Shown one piece after another: positions 1-9,430 of a DNA stretch of 64,000 nt (its first letter is position 1; each line of letters opens with the position of its first letter). Source of the stretch: Paraplanobispora siamensis (lineage in GTDB: Bacteria > Actinomycetota > Actinomycetes > Streptosporangiales > Streptosporangiaceae). The notes under the pieces are model-generated. The model ran no database searches. It saw only the letters and a program-made list of their open reading frames with translations, and had not been told where the DNA came from. The position numbers and the translations under genes were made by a program. The stretch is from contig NZ_BOOJ01000022.1 of assembly GCF_016863175.1 (NCBI RefSeq), positions 205,005-269,004 on the forward strand. Direction: 5' to 3'.

Positions 1-2
1 TC

Positions 3-1064
3 TCCAGCGACTCGTCGCTCCTCTACCACCGGTACCTCCCCACCGCGATCATCAAGGCCGAGGCGGTCGAGCCCTCCGCGGCCTCGGTCCTGACCCCCAA
101 CCTGCCGCTCTCCCCCCGCCACTTCCGCACCCAGGACCTCCCCGCGGGCGGCGACCTGGTCACCGGGCGCGGGCTGCTGGCGGGCAACGCCGACGTCCGC
201 ATGTCGTACGTCGCGACCGAGGCCCCCAGCGAGCTCTACCGCAACTCCATGGGCGACGAGTGCGTCTACATCGCGAGCGGCCGGGTCGTGTTCGAGTCGA
301 CCTACGGCGTCCTGGAGGCCGGCGAGGGCGACTACGTCGTCGTCCCGACCGGGACGATCCACCGCTGGGTGCCGCGGGGCCGGGTGACGGCCTTCGTCAT
401 CGAGGCCGCCGGGCACATCCGCCCGCCCAAGCGCTATCTGTCGAAGTACGGCCAGTTCCTGGAGCACGCCCCCTACTGCGAGCGCGACCTGCGCACCCCG
501 CAGGAGCCGCTGACCGTCGAGGGCGAGGAGGTGCCGGTGCTGGTCCGCACGCGCGGCGGGCTGACCCGGCTGGTCTACCGCAACCACCCCTTCGACGTGG
601 TCGGCTGGGACGGCTGCCTGTACCCCTACGCCTTCAACATCAACGACTTCGAGCCCATCGTGAAGGGCATCCACGCCCCGCCGCCGGTCCACCAGACCTT
701 CGAAGGCCCGAACTTCGTGATCTGCTCCTTCTGCCCCCGGCCGCTGGACTTCCACCCCGAGGCCGTGCCGATCCCGTACAACCACCACAACGTCGACTCC
801 GACGAGCTGATGTTCTACGCGGGCGGCGACTACAGCGCGCGCAAGGGCTCCGGCATCGACGTCGGCTCGATCTCGCTGCACCCGGCCGGGTTCACCCACG
901 GCCCGCAGCCCGGCGCCGTCGAGGCGGTCATCGACGCCGTACGGCAGGGGCACACCCGCACCAACGAGCTGGCCGTGATGGTGGACACCTTCCGGCCCCT
1001 GGACCTGGGCCCCGCGGGGCTGTCGGTGGAGGACCCCGCCTACGCGTGGACGTGGGCGCGATGA
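3..1064 (+). CDS. hmgA: Homogentisate 1,2-dioxygenase (5' end outside the window)
   Basis: This enzyme opens the ring of homogentisate to maleylacetoacetate in tyrosine and phenylalanine catabolism. The frame is open from the window edge, so only the C-terminal 353 residues are seen. The first visible residues (SSDSSLLYHRYLP) match the family's conserved N-terminal block, so little is missing beyond roughly 30-50 residues. The iron site region is present: HHNVDSDELMFY, then a histidine in the segment GSISLHPAGFTHG. The stop overlaps the next ATG (ATGA), indicating translational coupling with the gene at 1061. With fumarylacetoacetase two genes on, the pathway assignment is firm. Confidence 0.95.
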   Translation, partial: SSDSSLLYHRYLPTAIIKAEAVEPSAASVLTPNLPLSPRHFRTQDLPAGGDLVTGRGLLAGNADVRMSYVATEAPSELYRNSMGDECVYIASGRVVFESTYGVLEAGEGDYVVVPTGTIHRWVPRGRVTAFVIEAAGHIRPPKRYLSKYGQFLEHAPYCERDLRTPQEPLTVEGEEVPVLVRTRGGLTRLVYRNHPFDVVGWDGCLYPYAFNINDFEPIVKGIHAPPPVHQTFEGPNFVICSFCPRPLDFHPEAVPIPYNHHNVDSDELMFYAGGDYSARKGSGIDVGSISLHPAGFTHGPQPGAVEAVIDAVRQGHTRTNELAVMVDTFRPLDLGPAGLSVEDPAYAWTWAR

Positions 1065-1861
1065 ACCTCTTCCACGACCTCGTCGACGACGCGGGGCTGT
1101 TCCCGCCCACCGCCCTGCCGATGGCCGAGGCGCTGGAGCGGCACCGGGCCGACCTGATGAAGGCCCACCCCGTCCTCACCCACCGCTTCCTGTGCCCGGC
1201 CAGCCGGCTGCCCGCGCTCCGCGCCACCCTCACCTTCCCGATCAGGCTCGGGCTGATCCTCGACACCCCGGAGCTGCCGCCGCTCGGCGGCCTGGACGTC
1301 GAGCTGATCGAGATCCCCGGCGCCCGCTTCGAGACGCCCGCCGGGCGCGTCGAGGTGCCCGGCGGTCGGGGCGGCCCGCTCGACGTGAAGGCCCGCCAGT
1401 TCGTCGAGGTCACCGCCGGCCGGCTGCCCGTGCGCCTCCCGCCGGGGACCGGTCTGAAGATCCGGTGCGGCGGCCTGTCCGCGGAGGCCTTCCCCGGCGC
1501 CCACGACCTGGGCTCCTTCATCGCCTACTGCGTGGACAACGACATCCCGTTCAAGGCCACCGCCGGGCTGCACCACGCGGTCCGGCACTTCGACCCGGCG
1601 CTCGGCGTCGACCGGCACGGCTTCCTCAACCTCGTCCTGGCGGTCTGCGAGGCCGTAGAGGGGCACGACCCGGTGCCGGTGCTCAAGCTGACCGACGTCG
1701 GAGAGCTGGTCCGGCGGGCGGGGGCCGTACCCCGGGAGACCGCCGGGCGGGCCAGGGAACTGCTGGTGTCGTACGGCTCGTGCAGCACGAGCACCCCGAT
1801 CGAGGACCTGCGCGCGCTCGGACTGACCGACGGACCACGCGAAGAGGAGAACGCCCGATGA
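1061..1861 (+). CDS. Conserved protein of the homogentisate operon, function unknown
   Basis: A 266-residue soluble protein between homogentisate dioxygenase and fumarylacetoacetase. It overlaps both neighbours by 4 bases (ATGA at each end), so it is almost certainly co-translated with them. I see no signal peptide, membrane segment or cofactor motif; a conserved-looking C-terminal block reads LLVSYGSCSTSTPIEDL. The frame is open far upstream of the chosen ATG, but that extension lies inside hmgA and is a shadow. Maleylacetoacetate isomerase would be expected between the two flanking enzymes, yet the protein does not resemble the glutathione-dependent zeta-class isomerase. A glutathione-independent replacement is only a guess. 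Confidence 0.85.
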   Translation: MNLFHDLVDDAGLFPPTALPMAEALERHRADLMKAHPVLTHRFLCPASRLPALRATLTFPIRLGLILDTPELPPLGGLDVELIEIPGARFETPAGRVEVPGGRGGPLDVKARQFVEVTAGRLPVRLPPGTGLKIRCGGLSAEAFPGAHDLGSFIAYCVDNDIPFKATAGLHHAVRHFDPALGVDRHGFLNLVLAVCEAVEGHDPVPVLKLTDVGELVRRAGAVPRETAGRARELLVSYGSCSTSTPIEDLRALGLTDGPREEENAR

Positions 1862-3003
1862 CCGCGAGCCCCTGGGGCCTGGACAACCTGCCCTACGGAG
1901 TCTTCACCCGGACCGGGGGTGAGACCCCGCGTGTGGGCGTCCGGTACGGCGACCACGTGCTCGACCTGGCCGGGGCGCTGCACGACGAGGTGTTCGCCAC
2001 CGGCTCGCTCAACGCCTTCATGGCCAGGGGCGCGGCGGCGTGGCGGGACACCCGCGCGCTGATCCGCAACAAGCTGGACACCGACCCGGCGGCCGTCGAG
2101 CCGCACCTGATCCCGCTCGACCGGGTCACCATGCACCTGCCGATCGAGGTCGCCGACTACGTCGACTTCTACTGCTCCCTGGAGCACGCCTCCAACCTGG
2201 GCCGGATGTTCCGCCCCGACGACGAGCCGCTGAAGCCGAACTGGCGGCACCTGCCGGTGGGCTACCACGGCCGGGCCGGGACCGTCGTGCTCTCCGGCAC
2301 CCCGATCACCCGTCCGTCGGGCCAGCGGGGCGCCGGGGTCTTCGGGCCCTCGGCCAAACTGGACATCGAGGCGGAGCTCGGCTTCGTCGTCGGCACGCCG
2401 GCCCCGATGGGCGCTCGCGCGGGCCGGTTCGAGGACCACGTCTTCGGTGTGACGTTGGTCAACGACTGGAGTGCGCGCGACATCCAGGCGTGGGAGTACG
2501 TCCCGCTCGGGCCTTTTCTCGGTAAGTCATTCGCGACCTCCGTCTCCCCGTGGATCACCCCGCTGGAGGCGCTCGCCCACGCGCGCGTGCCCGGCCGCGA
2601 GCAGGACCCCGAACCGCTGGAGTACCTGCGCCGCGGCGAGCCCTGGGGTCTGGACCTGGCTCTGGAGGTCCGCCTGAACGGCGAGGTCGTCTCGCGTCCG
2701 CCGTACCGCGAGATGTACTGGACGCCCGACCAGATGCTCGCCCACATGACCGTCAACGGCGCGTCTCTGCGGGTCGGCGACCTGTACGCCAGCGGCACGG
2801 TCTCCGGCCCCGAGGCGGGGCAGCGGGGCTCGCTCATCGAGCTGACCTGGAACGGAACCGAGCCGATCAAGCTGTCCGACGGGTCGGTGCGGACGTTCCT
2901 GGAGGACGGCGACACCGTCACGATCACCGCCACGGCGCCGGGGCCGGACGGCGGGTCGATCGCCCTGGGAGAGGTGTCGGGAACCATCCGTCCTGCGAGG
3001 TAG
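1858..3003 (+). CDS. fahA: Fumarylacetoacetase
   Basis: Hydrolyses fumarylacetoacetate to fumarate and acetoacetate, the last step of tyrosine degradation. The 381-residue product starts MTASPWGLDNLPYGVF, a typical start for the family, and carries the N-terminal FAH domain followed by the metal-binding catalytic core. Conserved blocks include VDFYCSLEHASNLG, the GYHGRAGTVVLSG loop, LDIEAELGFVVG and NDWSARDIQAWEYVPLGPF. Length is slightly below the usual 400-430. The ATG overlaps the preceding stop by 4 bases, so the three genes form a coupled operon. No clear terminator follows; the lipoprotein gene starts 89 bases on. Confidence 0.95.
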   Translation: MTASPWGLDNLPYGVFTRTGGETPRVGVRYGDHVLDLAGALHDEVFATGSLNAFMARGAAAWRDTRALIRNKLDTDPAAVEPHLIPLDRVTMHLPIEVADYVDFYCSLEHASNLGRMFRPDDEPLKPNWRHLPVGYHGRAGTVVLSGTPITRPSGQRGAGVFGPSAKLDIEAELGFVVGTPAPMGARAGRFEDHVFGVTLVNDWSARDIQAWEYVPLGPFLGKSFATSVSPWITPLEALAHARVPGREQDPEPLEYLRRGEPWGLDLALEVRLNGEVVSRPPYREMYWTPDQMLAHMTVNGASLRVGDLYASGTVSGPEAGQRGSLIELTWNGTEPIKLSDGSVRTFLEDGDTVTITATAPGPDGGSIALGEVSGTIRPAR

Positions 3004-3092
3004 GTCCGCGATGTGACTCGGCGTGCTTAAGGAGTGACACAGCGCTAACCTAGGCAGCCGACTGTTCGCGAACTCCCCGGAGGCAGGAAGCG

Positions 3093-4271
3093 ATGCGGCG
3101 CGCCGCAGCCCCTCTCACCATCCTTCTTCTCGTGTTCTCCATGACCGGCTGCCCTCCGGCCGCGCCCGGCGGTGACCGGACGCCCGAGGCGGCCAGGCCC
3201 ACGGTGCGGATCGACCCGCAGCCGGGCTCGGAGCGGGCCCCGACCGGGCGGGGCCTGACCGTCCAGGCCAGCGCGGGCACGCTGACCGGGGTGGCCGTCT
3301 ACGCGGGCGACACCCCGGTGCCGGGCCGCCTCGACGCCACCCGGACCGTCTGGCGCTCCGAGCGGCCCCTGGACCCCGGTCAGCACTACTCCGTCAGCGC
3401 CACCGCCACCGGCGCGGACGGCACCTCGGCCAGCGCCGCCGGCCGGTTCCGCACCCTCACCCCCAAGCAGACCTTCCAGATCGCCTCCGTCACCCCGGAG
3501 CCCGGCGAGACCGTGGGCGTGGGCATGCCGATCATCGTCGACTTCGACGTCCCCGTGCGCGAGAAGGCGGCCGTCGAGCGGGCGCTGGAAGTCCGCACCG
3601 GAACGCCCGTCGAGGGCGCCTGGCACTGGGCGGGCGACACCCGGGTGATCTACCGGCCCCGTCACCACTGGCCGGCCGGCACGCAGGTCGGCCTCACCGC
3701 GCACCTGTCCGGCGTGCGCGCCGCCAAGGGCGTGTACGGCACCGCCGACCGCGTCGTGCGCTTCGCCGTCGGGCGCGAGCAGATCAGCACCGTCGACACC
3801 CGGACCCACCAGATGGTGGTGCGCCGCGACGGCGAGATCGTCCAGCGCATGGCCATCAGCGCGGGCATGGCCACCACCAGGGAGTACACCACGACGAGCG
3901 GCTATCACCTGACCATGGACAAGGCCAACCCGGTGCGCATGGTCTCCCCGAACCGCAGCGAAGGGGACCCCGGCTACTACGACGTCATGATCGGCCATGC
4001 CGTGCGCATCTCCAACAGCGGCGAGTACATCCACGCCAAGGACAACCTCTGGGCCCAGGGCCGCACGAACGTCAGCCACGGCTGCGTCAACGCCCGCCCG
4101 GACCAGGCCGAATGGTTCTACGAGACCTCGCTGCGCGGCGACCCCGTGATCATCCGCGGCACCGACCGCGAGCTCGAGTGGGACAACGGCTGGGGCTACT
4201 GGCAGCTCTCCTGGGACGACTGGCGCAAGGGCAGCGCCCTGTATCTCGACCTTCCCGCCAACCTCCGATAA
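3093..4271 (+). CDS. L,D-transpeptidase lipoprotein with Ig-like domains
   Basis: A 392-residue exported cell-wall enzyme that probably makes 3-3 cross-links in peptidoglycan. The N terminus is a lipoprotein signal: basic start, hydrophobic stretch, and lipobox SMTGC with the acylated cysteine at residue 20. Two bacterial Ig-like regions follow (about residues 45-225), then a YkuD catalytic domain. The signature SHGCVN is intact, with His329 and Cys331. Domain order matches mycobacterial LdtMt2-type enzymes. An AGG-rich ribosome site (ggaggcagga) lies just before the ATG. It is downstream of fahA on the same strand but functionally unrelated, so a separate promoter in the 89-base gap is likely. 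Confidence 0.93.
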   Translation: MRRAAAPLTILLLVFSMTGCPPAAPGGDRTPEAARPTVRIDPQPGSERAPTGRGLTVQASAGTLTGVAVYAGDTPVPGRLDATRTVWRSERPLDPGQHYSVSATATGADGTSASAAGRFRTLTPKQTFQIASVTPEPGETVGVGMPIIVDFDVPVREKAAVERALEVRTGTPVEGAWHWAGDTRVIYRPRHHWPAGTQVGLTAHLSGVRAAKGVYGTADRVVRFAVGREQISTVDTRTHQMVVRRDGEIVQRMAISAGMATTREYTTTSGYHLTMDKANPVRMVSPNRSEGDPGYYDVMIGHAVRISNSGEYIHAKDNLWAQGRTNVSHGCVNARPDQAEWFYETSLRGDPVIIRGTDRELEWDNGWGYWQLSWDDWRKGSALYLDLPANLR

Positions 4272-4369
4272 CCGGGCGCAGGGCGGCCTGACAGCCGGGA
4301 CGGGCGCGACATACGGTGGAGGGGAACCTCCCGGACGCCGGGCCCGTTGCACTGGTAGGAGGGCCGAGC

Positions 4370-4804
4370 ATGGATGATTGGGTCATCTGGTTGATCCTCG
4401 CGGTGGTTCTCGGCGTCGCCGAGATCTTCACTCTCACCACCGCCCTCGGCCTGCTCGCGGGCGCCTCGCTGTTCGCCGCCCTCTCAGCCGTGATCGGACT
4501 TCCCGTCCCCCTCCAACTGCTCGTCTTCGCCGGATCCCTCGTCGCCGGGGTCGTCGTGGTCCGTCCCATCGCCAAACGGCACATGCTCCAGCCCCCGCCG
4601 TCCCAGCGGTTCGGCGTGCAGGCGCTGGTGGGCAAGACCGCCTACGTGACCAGCGAGGTCACCGGCCGCGACGGCCGCATCAGGCTGGCCGGCGAGGAGT
4701 GGTCGGCCAGGGCCTACGACGAGACCCTCGTGATCCCGGAGGGGGCGACCGTCGACGTCATAGAGATCGAGGGCGCGACCGCTCTCGTATATCCCAGGGA
4801 GTGA
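4370..4804 (+). CDS. NfeD-family membrane protein
   Basis: A 144-residue protein with two N-terminal membrane spans (about residues 4-24 and 28-63) followed by a small OB-fold-like NfeD domain. Recognisable family features are the start DDWVIWLILAVVLGVAEIFT and the C-terminal VGKTAYVTSEVTGRDGRIRL segment. The ATG at 4370 is chosen because taggaggg sits 8 bases before it; the frame extends upstream to 4316 without support. Only 3 bases separate it from the SPFH protein gene, the classic NfeD-stomatin pairing, which suggests a shared role in membrane microdomain organisation or membrane protein quality control. Confidence 0.92.
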   Translation: MDDWVIWLILAVVLGVAEIFTLTTALGLLAGASLFAALSAVIGLPVPLQLLVFAGSLVAGVVVVRPIAKRHMLQPPPSQRFGVQALVGKTAYVTSEVTGRDGRIRLAGEEWSARAYDETLVIPEGATVDVIEIEGATALVYPRE

Positions 4805-4807
4805 CCC

Positions 4808-5881
4808 ATGGATCCGCTGCTGGTCGTCGGTATCCTCATCGTCCTGTTCGCCTTCTTCACGGTCGTGAGATCGGTGCGGATCGTTCCCCAGGCCCGGGCC
4901 AGGAACGTCGAGCGGCTCGGCCGCTACCACCGGACGCTCCAGCCCGGCCTGAGCTTCGTCATCCCCTACATCGACCGGGTCTACCCGATGATCGATCTGC
5001 GCGAGCAGGTCGTCTCCTTCCGCCCGCAGCCGGTGATCACCGAGGACAACCTCGTCGTCGAGATCGACACCGTGCTCTACTTCCAGGTCACCGACCCGCG
5101 CGCGGCGGCCTACGAGATCGCCAACTACATCCAGGCGATCGAGCAGCTGACGGTCACCACGCTGCGCAACGTCATCGGCTCCATGGACCTGGAGATGACG
5201 CTCACCTCGCGTGACACGATCAACAGCCAGCTGCGCGGCGTGCTGGACGAGGCGACCGGCAAGTGGGGCATCCGGGTCAACCGGGTCGAGATAAAGGCCA
5301 TCGACCCGCCGAAGACCATCAAGGACGCGATGGAGAAGCAGATGCGCGCCGAGCGGGACAAGCGCGCCGCCATCCTCAACGCCGAGGGCCAGCGCCAGTC
5401 GCAGATCCTCACCGCCGAGGGCGACAAGCAGAGCGCCATCCTGCGCGCCGAGGGCGAGCGCAGCGCGGCCATCCTCAAGGCCCAGGGCCAGGCGCAGGCC
5501 ATCGACGAGGTCTTCCAGTCCGTGCACCGCAACGACCCCGACCCCAAGCTGCTGGCCTACCAGTACCTCCAGGTGCTCCCCGAGCTGGCCAAGGGCCAGG
5601 GCAACACCTTCTGGGTCATCCCCAGCGAGGTCACCTCCGCCCTGCAGGGCGTCTCCAAGGCCTTCACCGAGTCCCTCCCCCGCTCCTCCGCCACCCGCGA
5701 GCTGTCCGGGGAGGACAGGTCCACCGCCGCCAAGGAGGCCGCCCAGGCCGAGCGGGCCGCCGCCGAGGCGGTCGCCGAGGCGGCCGAGACCGACGCCGGC
5801 CCCCGCCAGCTCGGCCCCGGCCCCGTCACCCCCGACGCCCTCGCCGACCTGCAGCGTCAGCACGACAACGCCCAGCCCTGA
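4808..5881 (+). CDS. SPFH/band 7 (stomatin-like) membrane protein
   Basis: A 357-residue protein with one N-terminal membrane anchor (about residues 3-20), a band 7 domain (QARARNVERLGRYHRTLQPG to about residue 200), and a charged alanine/glutamate-rich helical region ending in a disordered tail. The run AEGQRQSQILTAEGDKQSAI is the usual coiled-coil repeat of QmcA/stomatin-type proteins. It follows the NfeD gene by 3 bases, so the two are almost certainly expressed and work together at the membrane, probably as an oligomeric scaffold. No protease gene is linked. Confidence 0.93.
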   Translation: MDPLLVVGILIVLFAFFTVVRSVRIVPQARARNVERLGRYHRTLQPGLSFVIPYIDRVYPMIDLREQVVSFRPQPVITEDNLVVEIDTVLYFQVTDPRAAAYEIANYIQAIEQLTVTTLRNVIGSMDLEMTLTSRDTINSQLRGVLDEATGKWGIRVNRVEIKAIDPPKTIKDAMEKQMRAERDKRAAILNAEGQRQSQILTAEGDKQSAILRAEGERSAAILKAQGQAQAIDEVFQSVHRNDPDPKLLAYQYLQVLPELAKGQGNTFWVIPSEVTSALQGVSKAFTESLPRSSATRELSGEDRSTAAKEAAQAERAAAEAVAEAAETDAGPRQLGPGPVTPDALADLQRQHDNAQP

Positions 5882-5985
5882 CCTCTTGCGATCCCGCCCG
5901 CGGCCCCCTCCCGCGCCGACCGTGAAGCCCAGCTGTGGGCGGGATTAAGAAAACCGCGATGGACTCATCTCGGATTGACCGGGCA

Positions 5986-6005
5986 CAGTGCGTAGGGTCG
6001 CACTG
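5986..6005. promoter_or_regulatory. Perfect palindrome around the tdh promoter -10
   Basis: CAGTGCG and CGCACTG form a perfect 7-base inverted repeat with the 6-base spacer TAGGGT, which is itself a good actinobacterial -10 hexamer. It sits 14 bases before the tdh ATG. A repressor bound here would cover the promoter. The regulator is unknown; the LysR gene downstream of kbl is one candidate, but the site lacks a clear T-N11-A form. Confidence 0.5.
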
Positions 6006-6019
6006 AGGGGGAATCCGAG

Positions 6020-7048
6020 ATGAAAGCGCTGGTCAAGGCCGAAGCCCGGCCGGGTCTGCAGCTGCTGGACGTACCCGAGCCCGAGGTCGGGCCCGGAGAG
6101 GTGCTGATCAAGGTGCTGCGCACCGGGATCTGCGGCACCGACCTGCACATCCGGAACTTCGACGCGTGGGCGCAGCAGACGCTGAGGCTCCCGCTCATCG
6201 TGGGGCACGAGTTCTGCGGCGAGGTCGTCGAGGTGGCTCCGGGCGTGACGGACGTCGCGGTCGGCGACCTGGTCAGCGGCGAGGGGCACATCGTCTGCGG
6301 CAAGTGCCGCAACTGCATGGCCGGGCGGCGGCACCTGTGCCGCAACACGATCGGGCTCGGGGTGAACCGCGACGGCGCCTTCGCCGAGTACGTGACGCTG
6401 CCGGCCTCCAACGTGTGGGTGCACCGGGTCCCGGTGGACCCCGACGTGGCCGCCATCTTCGACCCGTTCGGCAACGCCGTGCACACCGCCCTGTCGTTCT
6501 CGCTGGTCAGCGAGGACGTGCTGATCACCGGGGCCGGGCCGATCGGGCTGATGGCCGCGGCCGTGGCCACCCACGTCGGCGCGCGCAACGTGGTCATCAC
6601 CGACGTCAGTCCCGAGCGCCTGGCCATCGCCGACAAGCTCGGGGTCAACCTGGCGCTGAACGTGGCCGAGACGTCCATCGCCGAGGGCATGGAGCGGCTC
6701 GGCATGCGCGAGGGCTTCGACGTGGGCCTGGAGATGTCCGGCAACCCGCAGGCGCTCCGCGACATGATCGCGAACATGACCCACGGCGGGAAGATCGCCA
6801 TGCTGGGCCTTCCCGCCGAGGAGTTCGCCGTCGACTTCGCGACGGTCGTGACCTCGATGATCACGATCAAGGGCATCTACGGGCGGGAGATGTTCGAGAC
6901 GTGGTACGCCATGTCGGTGCTCCTGGAGAAGGGCCTCGACCTGTCCCCCGTCATCACCGACCGCTTCTCCCACCGCGACTTCGAGGCGGCCTTCGACACC
7001 GCCGCGAGCGGCAAGACCGGCAAGATCATCATGGATTGGACGGCCTGA
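6020..7048 (+). CDS. tdh: L-threonine 3-dehydrogenase (zinc-dependent)
   Basis: Oxidises L-threonine with NAD to 2-amino-3-ketobutyrate. The 342-residue medium-chain dehydrogenase has the catalytic zinc ligand Cys38 (GICGTDLHI) with GHE at 62-64, the four structural-zinc cysteines at 93, 96, 99 and 107, and the nucleotide loop GAGPIGLMA. The TFAT-like block [17 protein letters not shown] is typical of TDH rather than general alcohol dehydrogenases. Its stop shares a base with the ATG of kbl (TGATG), so both are coupled, which settles the substrate. A palindromic promoter lies directly upstream. Confidence 0.95.
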   Translation: MKALVKAEARPGLQLLDVPEPEVGPGEVLIKVLRTGICGTDLHIRNFDAWAQQTLRLPLIVGHEFCGEVVEVAPGVTDVAVGDLVSGEGHIVCGKCRNCMAGRRHLCRNTIGLGVNRDGAFAEYVTLPASNVWVHRVPVDPDVAAIFDPFGNAVHTALSFSLVSEDVLITGAGPIGLMAAAVATHVGARNVVITDVSPERLAIADKLGVNLALNVAETSIAEGMERLGMREGFDVGLEMSGNPQALRDMIANMTHGGKIAMLGLPAEEFAVDFATVVTSMITIKGIYGREMFETWYAMSVLLEKGLDLSPVITDRFSHRDFEAAFDTAASGKTGKIIMDWTA

Positions 7049-8229
7049 TGTTCGACGACATCCGCGACGACCTGCGCGCCACCCTCGACGAGATCGCCTC
7101 CGCGGGCCTGCTCAAGCCGGAGCGGGTCATCACCACCCCGCAGCGGGCCGGCATCGCCGTCACCGCCGCGGGCGGGCCCCTCGAGGTGCTGAACTTCTGC
7201 GCCAACAACTACCTGGGCCTGGCCGACCACCCCGAGCTGGTGGCCGCCGCCAAGGAGGCACTGGACCGCTGGGGCTTCGGCATGGCCTCGGTCCGCTTCA
7301 TCTGCGGCACCCAGGAGGTGCACAAGGAGCTGGAGGCGCGGCTGGCGGAGTTCCTCGGCCAGGAGGACACCGTCCTGTACAGCTCGTGCTTCGACGCCAA
7401 CGGCGGAGTGTTCGAGACGCTGCTCGACGACCGCGACGCGGTGATCTCCGACGCGCTCAACCACGCGAGCATCATCGACGGCATCCGGCTGTGCAAGGCC
7501 CGCCGCCTGCGCTACGCCAACCGCGACATGGCCGAGCTGGAGGCCCGGCTCAAGGAGGCCGCCGACGCCCGGCGCAAGCTGATCGTCACCGACGGCGTGT
7601 TCTCCATGGACGGCTACTTCGCCCCGCTGGACGAGATCTGCGACCTGGCCGAGCGCTACGGCGCCATGGTCATGGTCGACGACTCGCACGCGGTCGGCTT
7701 CATCGGCGAGGGCGGCGCGGGCACCCCCGAGCTGTACGGCGTGCGCGACCGGGTCGACATCATCACCGGCACCCTCGGCAAGGCGCTCGGCGGGGCGAGC
7801 GGCGGCTACACGGCGGCCCGCAAGGAGATCTGCGAGCTGCTGCGCCAGCGTTCGCGCCCCTACCTGTTCTCCAACTCCCTCGCCCCGGTGATCGCCGCCA
7901 CCTCGCTGCGCGTCCTGGAGATGATCAGCGGCTCCAGCGAGGCCCGCGAGCGGCTGCGCGCCAACACCGAGCGGTTCCGCACGAAGATGACCGAGGCGGG
8001 CTTCGACCTCCTGCCCGGCCACCACCCCATCGTCCCGGTGATGATCGGCGACGCGGCCCAGGCCGGCGCGATGGCCGAGCGCCTGCTCGAACAGGGCATC
8101 TACGTGATCGGCTTCTCCTACCCGGTGGTCCCGCACGGCCAGGCCCGCATCCGGGTCCAGCTCTCGGCGGCCCACTCCGCCGGGGACGTCGACCGGGCCG
8201 TGGAGGCGTTCGTCACCGCCCGGGGATAA
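7048..8229 (+). CDS. kbl: Glycine C-acetyltransferase (2-amino-3-ketobutyrate CoA ligase)
   Basis: A pyridoxal-phosphate enzyme that cleaves 2-amino-3-ketobutyrate with CoA into glycine and acetyl-CoA, completing threonine degradation begun by Tdh. The 393-residue product has the alpha-oxoamine synthase signature: [29 protein letters not shown], and the Schiff-base lysine at 245 in GTLGKALGG. Length is standard (about 395-398). The start codon overlaps the tdh stop, giving a two-gene operon. The gene is followed by a 13-base tandem repeat before the LysR gene. Confidence 0.96.
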   Translation: MFDDIRDDLRATLDEIASAGLLKPERVITTPQRAGIAVTAAGGPLEVLNFCANNYLGLADHPELVAAAKEALDRWGFGMASVRFICGTQEVHKELEARLAEFLGQEDTVLYSSCFDANGGVFETLLDDRDAVISDALNHASIIDGIRLCKARRLRYANRDMAELEARLKEAADARRKLIVTDGVFSMDGYFAPLDEICDLAERYGAMVMVDDSHAVGFIGEGGAGTPELYGVRDRVDIITGTLGKALGGASGGYTAARKEICELLRQRSRPYLFSNSLAPVIAATSLRVLEMISGSSEARERLRANTERFRTKMTEAGFDLLPGHHPIVPVMIGDAAQAGAMAERLLEQGIYVIGFSYPVVPHGQARIRVQLSAAHSAGDVDRAVEAFVTARG

Positions 8230-8248
8230 CCGCCCGGGGACGAGACCC

Positions 8249-8287
8249 GGAACGGCGTCCGGGAACGACGTCCGGGAACGACGTCCG
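8249..8287. repeat. Three tandem copies of a 13-base repeat
   Basis: GGAACGRCGTCCG occurs three times head to tail; only the first copy differs (G for A). The array fills part of the 113-base gap between kbl and the LysR gene, about 55 bases before the LysR start. It could be a multi-site operator or simple repeat expansion. Confidence 0.75.
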
Positions 8288-8342
8288 GCTCCGGCCGGTG
8301 AATCGCGAGAGAGCACCGGCCGTCCTCCCCGACAATGGGAGG

Positions 8343-9275
8343 GTGATTGACACGCGTCGGCTGCGGACCCTGCGCGCGGTGGCCGACCACCGGACGGTCA
8401 CCGCCGCGGCCGCGGCCCTGCACCTGACGCCCTCCGCCGTCTCCCAGCAGCTGGTCGCCCTGGAGCACGAGGTCGGCCACCGGCTGCTCGACCGCGACGG
8501 CCGCGGCGTGCGGCTCACCGCCGTGGGACGCATCCTGCTCGGGCACGCCAACGAGGTCCTGGCCCAGCTGGAGCGGGCCGGGGCCGACATCGCCGCCTAC
8601 ACGGCCGGTACGGCGGGCGAGGTGAAGGTCGCCTCCTTCGCCACCGCCATCGGCCTGGTGGTGGCCCCGGCGATGGGCCAGCTCCGGGAGAAGGAGCCGG
8701 GCATCCAGGTCCGGGTCCTGGACGCCGAGGGCGACCAGAGCCTCACCATGGTCCTGGACGGCGAGGTGGACCTCGCCGTCGCCGTCGAGTACCGCGGCGC
8801 CCCCGCCGAGGACGACCGGCGCCTGTCGCGCATCCCCCTGTACGCCGAGCCGTTCGACGTCGTCCTCCCCCGCGGCCACCGCCTGGCCGGGGACGCGCCC
8901 TGTCCGGCGGAGCCGATCGCCGTCGCGGATCTGGCCGGCGAGGTCTGGATCGGGCCCTACCCGGGCAACCCCTGCCACGACGTGATCGCGCTGGCCTGCG
9001 AGCACGCGGGGTTCACCCCGGACTTCGCGCACTCCTCCGACGACTTCAGCGCGGTGGTCGCGCTGGCCGCGGCGGGGGCGGGCGTGGCCATGGTGCCGCG
9101 CCTGGCGCTGCGCGGGGCGGACCTGTCCGGCGTGGTGATCCGCCCGGCCCCGGGCCCGCAGCGGCGGGTCTTCGCGGCGGTACGGCGCGGCGCCGAACGC
9201 CACCCCCTGCTCGTCCCCCTGCTCGACGCCCTCCACGACACCGCGGCGGCCCTGCGCCGTACCCCGCCGGCCTGA
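8343..9275 (+). CDS. LysR-family transcriptional regulator
   Basis: A 310-residue regulator with an N-terminal winged helix-turn-helix (TVTAAAAALHLTPSAVSQQLVALEHEVG, about residues 16-43) and a C-terminal periplasmic-binding-like effector domain. The start is taken as GTG 8343; a GACAAT hexamer ends six bases upstream and there is no Shine-Dalgarno sequence, so the transcript may be leaderless. Same strand as tdh-kbl, 113 bases downstream, so it may control that operon or itself. LysR regulators of this type usually bind amino acids or small acids. Effector unknown. Confidence 0.92.
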   Translation: MIDTRRLRTLRAVADHRTVTAAAAALHLTPSAVSQQLVALEHEVGHRLLDRDGRGVRLTAVGRILLGHANEVLAQLERAGADIAAYTAGTAGEVKVASFATAIGLVVAPAMGQLREKEPGIQVRVLDAEGDQSLTMVLDGEVDLAVAVEYRGAPAEDDRRLSRIPLYAEPFDVVLPRGHRLAGDAPCPAEPIAVADLAGEVWIGPYPGNPCHDVIALACEHAGFTPDFAHSSDDFSAVVALAAAGAGVAMVPRLALRGADLSGVVIRPAPGPQRRVFAAVRRGAERHPLLVPLLDALHDTAAALRRTPPA

Positions 9276-9430
9276 CCGGGACCCCGGCCGGCCATCCGGG
9301 CCGGCGGTCCGGGCGCGTGGCCGCGGTCCCCCGGACGATTCAGCGGAGCACACCGAAACATCGCGCGGGATTCAACACTTCCGCCCCCGAACCCGTCTGG
9401 GAGGTGACGGACTCAGGAAGGCAGGGGTAA

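Noticed and set aside
260..1060. Long Arg/Pro-rich frame preceding the second gene of the homogentisate operon
   Set aside because: It lies out of frame inside homogentisate dioxygenase; the real start is the ATG overlapping the hmgA stop.
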